Part shown: in pieces, positions 5,932-9,334 of the stretch | How the letters are laid out: each line of letters begins with the position of its first letter | How positions within the stretch are numbered: position 1 is the stretch's first letter | Assembly (NCBI GenBank): GCA_023230755.1 | Contig: JALNWS010000159.1 | Location: forward strand, 1 to 9,334 | Source: Azoarcus sp. | GTDB lineage: Bacteria > Pseudomonadota > Gammaproteobacteria > Burkholderiales > Rhodocyclaceae | Direction of reading: 5' to 3' | DNA length: 9,334 bases | Made by a program: the position numbers and the translations under genes | Notes under the pieces: model-generated | The model's database searches: none | Told to the model about the DNA's origin: nothing | The model's input: the letters and a program-made list of their open reading frames with translations, nothing else

Positions 5932-6723
5932 TCAGCTTCCTCCTTGGACCTGTGCCAATGCACGTCGGCCCTGTGCGCCACGAAAGAAGCGCTCGATAAA
6001 GGGATGATCGACCTTGATCGTGTCTTCCAGTGAGGCGTAACTCAGTATCTTTCTGTCGGCCAGTACCGCCACTTTGCTCGACATCGCCGCCAGCGTGTCC
6101 AGGTCGTGCGTCACCAGCACCACCGTGAGTCCGAGTTCTTCGCGCAAGGACAGGATCAGGCGCACAAAGCTTGCACTGCGATCGGGGTCGAGCCCGGCCG
6201 TGGGTTCGTCGAGCAGCAGCAGTTCGGGCTCAAGCGCCAGCGCCCGTGCCAACGCCGCACGTTTGACCATGCCGCCAGAGAGCTCCGCAGGCATCAGCAA
6301 AGCGTGCTGCGGCTCCATTTCCACCATGCCGAGCTTGAGTGTGACCAGCTGCCGGATCTCCGCGTCGGTGGCGATTCGCTCTTCCCGGATGGGAAAAGCG
6401 ATGTTCTCTCCAACACTGAACGCCGAGAATAAAGCGCCCTGTTGAAACAGCACACCGAATCGCCTGCGGCGTGCGATCTGTTCATGCATGGAGCCAGAAT
6501 GGAGCGGTTCGCCGAAAAGAGAGACCTCACCCTGAGCCGGGCGCGTCAGGCCGATGATATGGCGCAGGAGGGTCGTCTTACCGCTGCCAGAGCCACCGAC
6601 GAGCGAAACGATTTCACCCTTGGCGATCTCCAGGTCAAGCCCGTCATGCACAAGATTCCTGCCAAAGCGCGTCACCACGCCAGACAGGGAAATCACCGGC
6701 GAGGAATCGGGTGCGATGCTCAT
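5932..6723 (-). CDS. Lipid ABC transporter ATP-binding protein (MlaF-like)
   Basis: The 263-residue ATPase powers the MCE lipid transporter from the cytoplasmic face. It has all nucleotide-binding motifs: Walker A GGSGSGKTT at 43-51, the Q-loop in VLFQQGALF at 91-99, the signature LSGGMVKRAALARAL at 148-162, Walker B LLLLDEP at 168-174 with catalytic Glu173, and the switch histidine H206 in VTHD. The GALF after the Q-loop and the SGGM(V/Q)KR form of the signature are typical of MlaF-type ATPases. The frame stays open for 103 codons upstream, but the true start is ATG at 6723: its ATGA overlaps the permease stop by 4 bp, the usual coupled arrangement, and the family begins here. Confidence 0.95.
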   Translation of the reverse strand: MSIAPDSSPVISLSGVVTRFGRNLVHDGLDLEIAKGEIVSLVGGSGSGKTTLLRHIIGLTRPAQGEVSLFGEPLHSGSMHEQIARRRRFGVLFQQGALFSAFSVGENIAFPIREERIATDAEIRQLVTLKLGMVEMEPQHALLMPAELSGGMVKRAALARALALEPELLLLDEPTAGLDPDRSASFVRLILSLREELGLTVVLVTHDLDTLAAMSSKVAVLADRKILSYASLEDTIKVDHPFIERFFRGAQGRRALAQVQGGS

Positions 6724-7838
6724 GCTGGAACCCCGACCGAGCGCGTGGCGATCGCGAAAACGGCGTCGACCAGAATCACGATGGTGATGGCAGAGACGAC
6801 CGATGCGGTGGTGTTGGACGAGAGGCTTTCGGTATTGGGCCGTACCCGCAAGCCGAAATGGCAGGCAACGAGCGAGATCAGCAGACCGAAAGCTGCGCCC
6901 TTGGCAAGGCCGATGAAGACGTTTGCAATTGGCACGACGCGGGGCAAGGTCTCGATGAAGAAGCCGAAACTCATGCCAAGGTCGATGCGAGCAGACACCA
7001 TGCCGCCAAACAAGGCAATACCCGAAGTCCACAGCACCAGCAACGGCATGGCGAGCGTCAGCGCCACCACTTTGGGCAACACCAGTCGCAATGTGCGCGA
7101 CACCCCCATCGCCGACAGTGCATCGATTTCTTCGGTCACACGCATCACGCCGAGCTGCGCCGTCATCGCCGAGCCGGAGCGCCCGGCTACAAGCACGGAA
7201 ACCAGCACCGGCCCAAGCTCGCGGATGATGCCAAGGCCAAGGATGTTGACGATGAACACATCAGCGCCGAAGGCTTTGAGCTGAAGCGCGGAAAGGTATG
7301 ACAGGACGACGCCGATCAGGAAACCCACCAGCGCGGTTACCGGCATGGCCTTCACGCCCACCTTGAACAGGTTGGCGGAAATTTCCAGTAGCGGCCATTC
7401 TCGCGGATGCCGAAGCAGGTGCAGGACATCCAGACACAGCTGCCCGAGCAATGCGAGAAAGGCCAGAACATGATCACGAAAGACGAAAAGGGCATAGCCG
7501 AGCGTTGCAATCGCATCGAGCGCAGTAAAGCGGGGCGCATCGGGAAGCTGGTTGGCATCGGCCTGGGCGACCCGCTCAATGACGGCCCGGTGTGAGTCGC
7601 TGAGCTCAACAGCCTGCGGCCAGTGCCGCTGCCATCCGCCCCACAAGAGGGTCGCACCGAAGCTGTCGATTCGCCTCAAATCCGCGAGATCCCAACGTGC
7701 ATCTCGAGGCAAAGTCGCCAGCGTCCGCCGGATTGACACAAGTTGCGGCGAAAGCGCGCGCAGCGTCCAGTCGCCGCTCAGGCGCCAGATACCGGATTCC
7801 GAATCAACGGCAATCCCCGGAGCGATGGACCCGGACAT
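6720..7838 (-). CDS. MlaE-type lipid ABC permease with N-terminal STAS domain
   Basis: This 372-residue inner-membrane protein has two parts. Residues 1 to about 100 resemble a STAS domain, including IDSFGATLL with Ser59 at the position often phosphorylated in STAS proteins. From about 115 onward is an MlaE-type permease with the family core GFLIGVVLSYLSALQL (172-187) and GLGIIRELGPVLVSVLVAGR (201-220), plus hydrophobic segments near 255-282, 303-329 and 345-365. In E. coli the STAS protein MlaB is a separate subunit that binds the ATPase; here it appears fused, so no separate MlaB is needed. The gene starts 6 bp after the ppx stop and its end overlaps the ATPase start by 4 bp. Confidence 0.93.
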   Translation of the reverse strand: MSGSIAPGIAVDSESGIWRLSGDWTLRALSPQLVSIRRTLATLPRDARWDLADLRRIDSFGATLLWGGWQRHWPQAVELSDSHRAVIERVAQADANQLPDAPRFTALDAIATLGYALFVFRDHVLAFLALLGQLCLDVLHLLRHPREWPLLEISANLFKVGVKAMPVTALVGFLIGVVLSYLSALQLKAFGADVFIVNILGLGIIRELGPVLVSVLVAGRSGSAMTAQLGVMRVTEEIDALSAMGVSRTLRLVLPKVVALTLAMPLLVLWTSGIALFGGMVSARIDLGMSFGFFIETLPRVVPIANVFIGLAKGAAFGLLISLVACHFGLRVRPNTESLSSNTTASVVSAITIVILVDAVFAIATRSVGVPA

Positions 7839-7844
7839 CGGCGC

Positions 7845-9334
7845 CTAGCCTGCCATTGTGCGACTGGCCACGCTGCGAACGTAGAGACCGCGTCCAACCG
7901 ACGCCCACTGGCGTTGCTCGTCATCGAGCGCGGCAGCGGTCAGCGGCAGCTTCTGCAGCCAGGTCGCCGGCGTATTGACGGCGAAGCCCCGGCCCTCGCG
8001 TGCAATGGTGATCGGCGGCACGCCGCGCGCATCGCGAGCACGGTGAATGACAACCGCAAGTCTCAGGCATGCGATCAACAGCCAGTCCGAGCTCGCTGGA
8101 TCGATTGCTGCGACGCGTTCCAGTTTGCCCCGGTGCGCCAGCACCAGCCGCGACAGCCGCCCTTGGTCCATGCGGGAAAAGCCCGGCATGTCGGCATTGC
8201 CGAGAATGTAGGCGCTGTGCTTGTGATAACTGGAGTGCGCGACGGAGATGCCGATTTCGTGCAGCAGCGCAGCCCAGCGCAGGAAGCGGCGATCGGTCTC
8301 GTCCGTTTTTTCGCCGTTGGGGTCGAGCTGACTCAGCAGATAGGTGGCGGTGTCGGCCACCTGCTCGGCCTGACGCCGGTCCACGCGGTAGCGCGTACCG
8401 AACACCGAAACCGTGGCGTCGCGCAAATCGTCATGGTGGTAACGGCCAAGAAGATCGTAGAGCACGCCCTGACGCAATGCACCTTCGGAGAACACCATCC
8501 GGTCGAGTCCGAACTCCTTGAAAATCGCGCTCATGATGGAGAATCCGCCGAGGATGACGGGGATACGATCGCCCTTAAGACCGGGAAGATCGAGCGCATC
8601 GATATGCCCGGCCCGAAGGAAGATGGTTTTAAGCTTTTCCAGCCCGTCGCGGGTAATCCCGCCGGCAGACAAGCCATTCTGCTCAAGGATCTCCACCAAG
8701 GCCTTTGCCGACCCGCTGGAGCCTACGGCCTCTTCCCAACCGGTTTCGCGATAGACGTGGGCAATCGACTGCAACTCACGCCTCGCCGCCAGTTCGGCTT
8801 CCTTCAGGCCGCGCTTTTCGATCTTTCCTTCCGGGAAGTAATTGAGGCTGTAACCCACGCATCCCATGTACAGGGATTCAAGGTGCAGCGGCTCAAAACT
8901 CTTGCCGATGATGAATTCCGTCGACCCGCCGCCGATATCCACAACCAGTTGCTGCTTGTGCGGATCGGGCAGCGTATGCGCGACACCCACATAAATCAGG
9001 CGCGCTTCTTCCCGGCCGGCAATCACTTCGATCGGAAAACCGAGCGCCGCCTCGGCCCGGATCAGAAAATCGGATGCATTCTTGGCAACACGCAGCGTAT
9101 TGGTTGCCACAACTCTCACGGACTCCCGTGAAAACCCGGCAAGGCGTTCATGAAAACGCTGTAACGCTGCAACACCTCGTTGCTGCGAGGCCATGTCCAG
9201 CCACCTTTCGGGAGACAGGCCTGCCGCCAGCCGTACCGGATCCTTCAAGCCGTCCAGCGGATAGATCTGGTGATTGACGATACGTCCGACCTGGAGCCGG
9301 AAACTGTTGGAGCCGAGGTCAATCGCGGCGATTA
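7845..9334 (-). CDS. ppx: Exopolyphosphatase / pppGpp phosphohydrolase (Ppx/GppA family), 5' end cut
   Basis: At least 495 residues are present and the reading frame continues through the right edge, so only a few N-terminal residues are missing. The visible product begins IAAIDLGSNSFRLQVGR, the first phosphate-binding motif of the actin-like ASKHA fold. Next come IAGREEARLI, with the conserved Glu pair near visible residues 108-109, VVDIGGGSTEF (second phosphate loop, about 130-140) and the C-terminal HD-like region with LLHEIG near 356-361 and YHKHSAYILG after it. The enzyme releases phosphate from the ends of polyphosphate chains or converts pppGpp to ppGpp; sequence alone does not separate the two, and ppx is the commoner name in this group. 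A TTG at 9248 is open but is internal, because the conserved motif lies upstream of it. It precedes the lipid transporter genes by 6 bp and is likely cotranscribed. Confidence 0.93.
   Translation of the reverse strand, partial: IAAIDLGSNSFRLQVGRIVNHQIYPLDGLKDPVRLAAGLSPERWLDMASQQRGVAALQRFHERLAGFSRESVRVVATNTLRVAKNASDFLIRAEAALGFPIEVIAGREEARLIYVGVAHTLPDPHKQQLVVDIGGGSTEFIIGKSFEPLHLESLYMGCVGYSLNYFPEGKIEKRGLKEAELAARRELQSIAHVYRETGWEEAVGSSGSAKALVEILEQNGLSAGGITRDGLEKLKTIFLRAGHIDALDLPGLKGDRIPVILGGFSIMSAIFKEFGLDRMVFSEGALRQGVLYDLLGRYHHDDLRDATVSVFGTRYRVDRRQAEQVADTATYLLSQLDPNGEKTDETDRRFLRWAALLHEIGISVAHSSYHKHSAYILGNADMPGFSRMDQGRLSRLVLAHRGKLERVAAIDPASSDWLLIACLRLAVVIHRARDARGVPPITIAREGRGFAVNTPATWLQKLPLTAAALDDEQRQWASVGRGLYVRSVASRTMAG

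Noticed and set aside
6724..7032. N-terminal extension of the ATPase frame by 103 codons
   Set aside because: It is the out-of-frame shadow of the permease gene; the true ATPase start is the ATGA overlap at 6723.
6442..7301. Two open frames on the plus strand (280 and 196 codons) antisense to the permease and ATPase
   Set aside because: Their translations are low-complexity and charged with no domain signal, and the minus-strand genes explain the region fully.
7743..9131. A 462-codon open frame on the plus strand
   Set aside because: It lies wholly antisense to ppx, whose protein motifs are unmistakable, and its translation shows no recognisable domain; long antisense frames are common in high-GC DNA.

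Overview
The window looks like a stretch of chromosome from a high-GC betaproteobacterium. Gene content and protein sequences suggest the Rhodocyclales (Azoarcus/Thauera/Zoogloea-like), but that placement is an inference from general resemblance and not a database result. There are nine protein-coding genes, two of them cut by the window edges. There is no RNA gene, insertion sequence, CRISPR array or prophage gene. Coding density is very high; the largest gap is the 183-bp divergent promoter region at 125-307.

Layout. At the left edge, on the minus strand, is the first part of etfB (electron transfer flavoprotein beta subunit), which starts with TTG. It is divergent from a TetR-family regulator on the plus strand. 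The region between them holds several inverted repeats. The clearest is a set of four sites of the form CATAC-N6-GTATG, two perfect and two imperfect, running into the regulator's start. The regulator converges on the next gene, with stop codons overlapping by 4 bp.

From about 910 to the right edge everything is on the minus strand, so transcription runs right to left. The order is: a Ppx/GppA-family phosphatase (5' end outside the window), a lipid ABC transporter of the MCE/Mla type, an AMP-forming acyl-CoA synthetase, an ECHDC3-like enoyl-CoA hydratase-fold protein, and a TatD-family metal-dependent hydrolase. The transporter has four genes: a STAS-MlaE fusion permease, an MlaF-like ATPase, an MlaD-like MCE protein and an outer-membrane auxiliary lipoprotein. 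Spacings are tight (6 bp, 4-bp overlap, 3 bp, 39 bp, 61 bp, 97 bp, 22 bp), so much of this block could be one transcript. The 97-bp spacer between the synthetase and the hydratase-like gene contains a 16-bp palindrome and an 11-bp-stem inverted repeat and may carry its own control point.

How it may fit together. The MCE transporter should move phospholipid or another lipid between inner and outer membrane. The synthetase activates a carboxylic acid to its CoA thioester, the crotonase-fold protein acts on an acyl-CoA, and Etf accepts electrons from acyl-CoA dehydrogenases. An acyl-CoA-linked theme therefore surrounds the TetR regulator. No wholly new system is evident. The most interesting points are the clustered operator sites, the crotonase-fold protein lacking both catalytic glutamates, the palindrome in front of that gene, and the joining of a lipid transporter to acyl-CoA genes.
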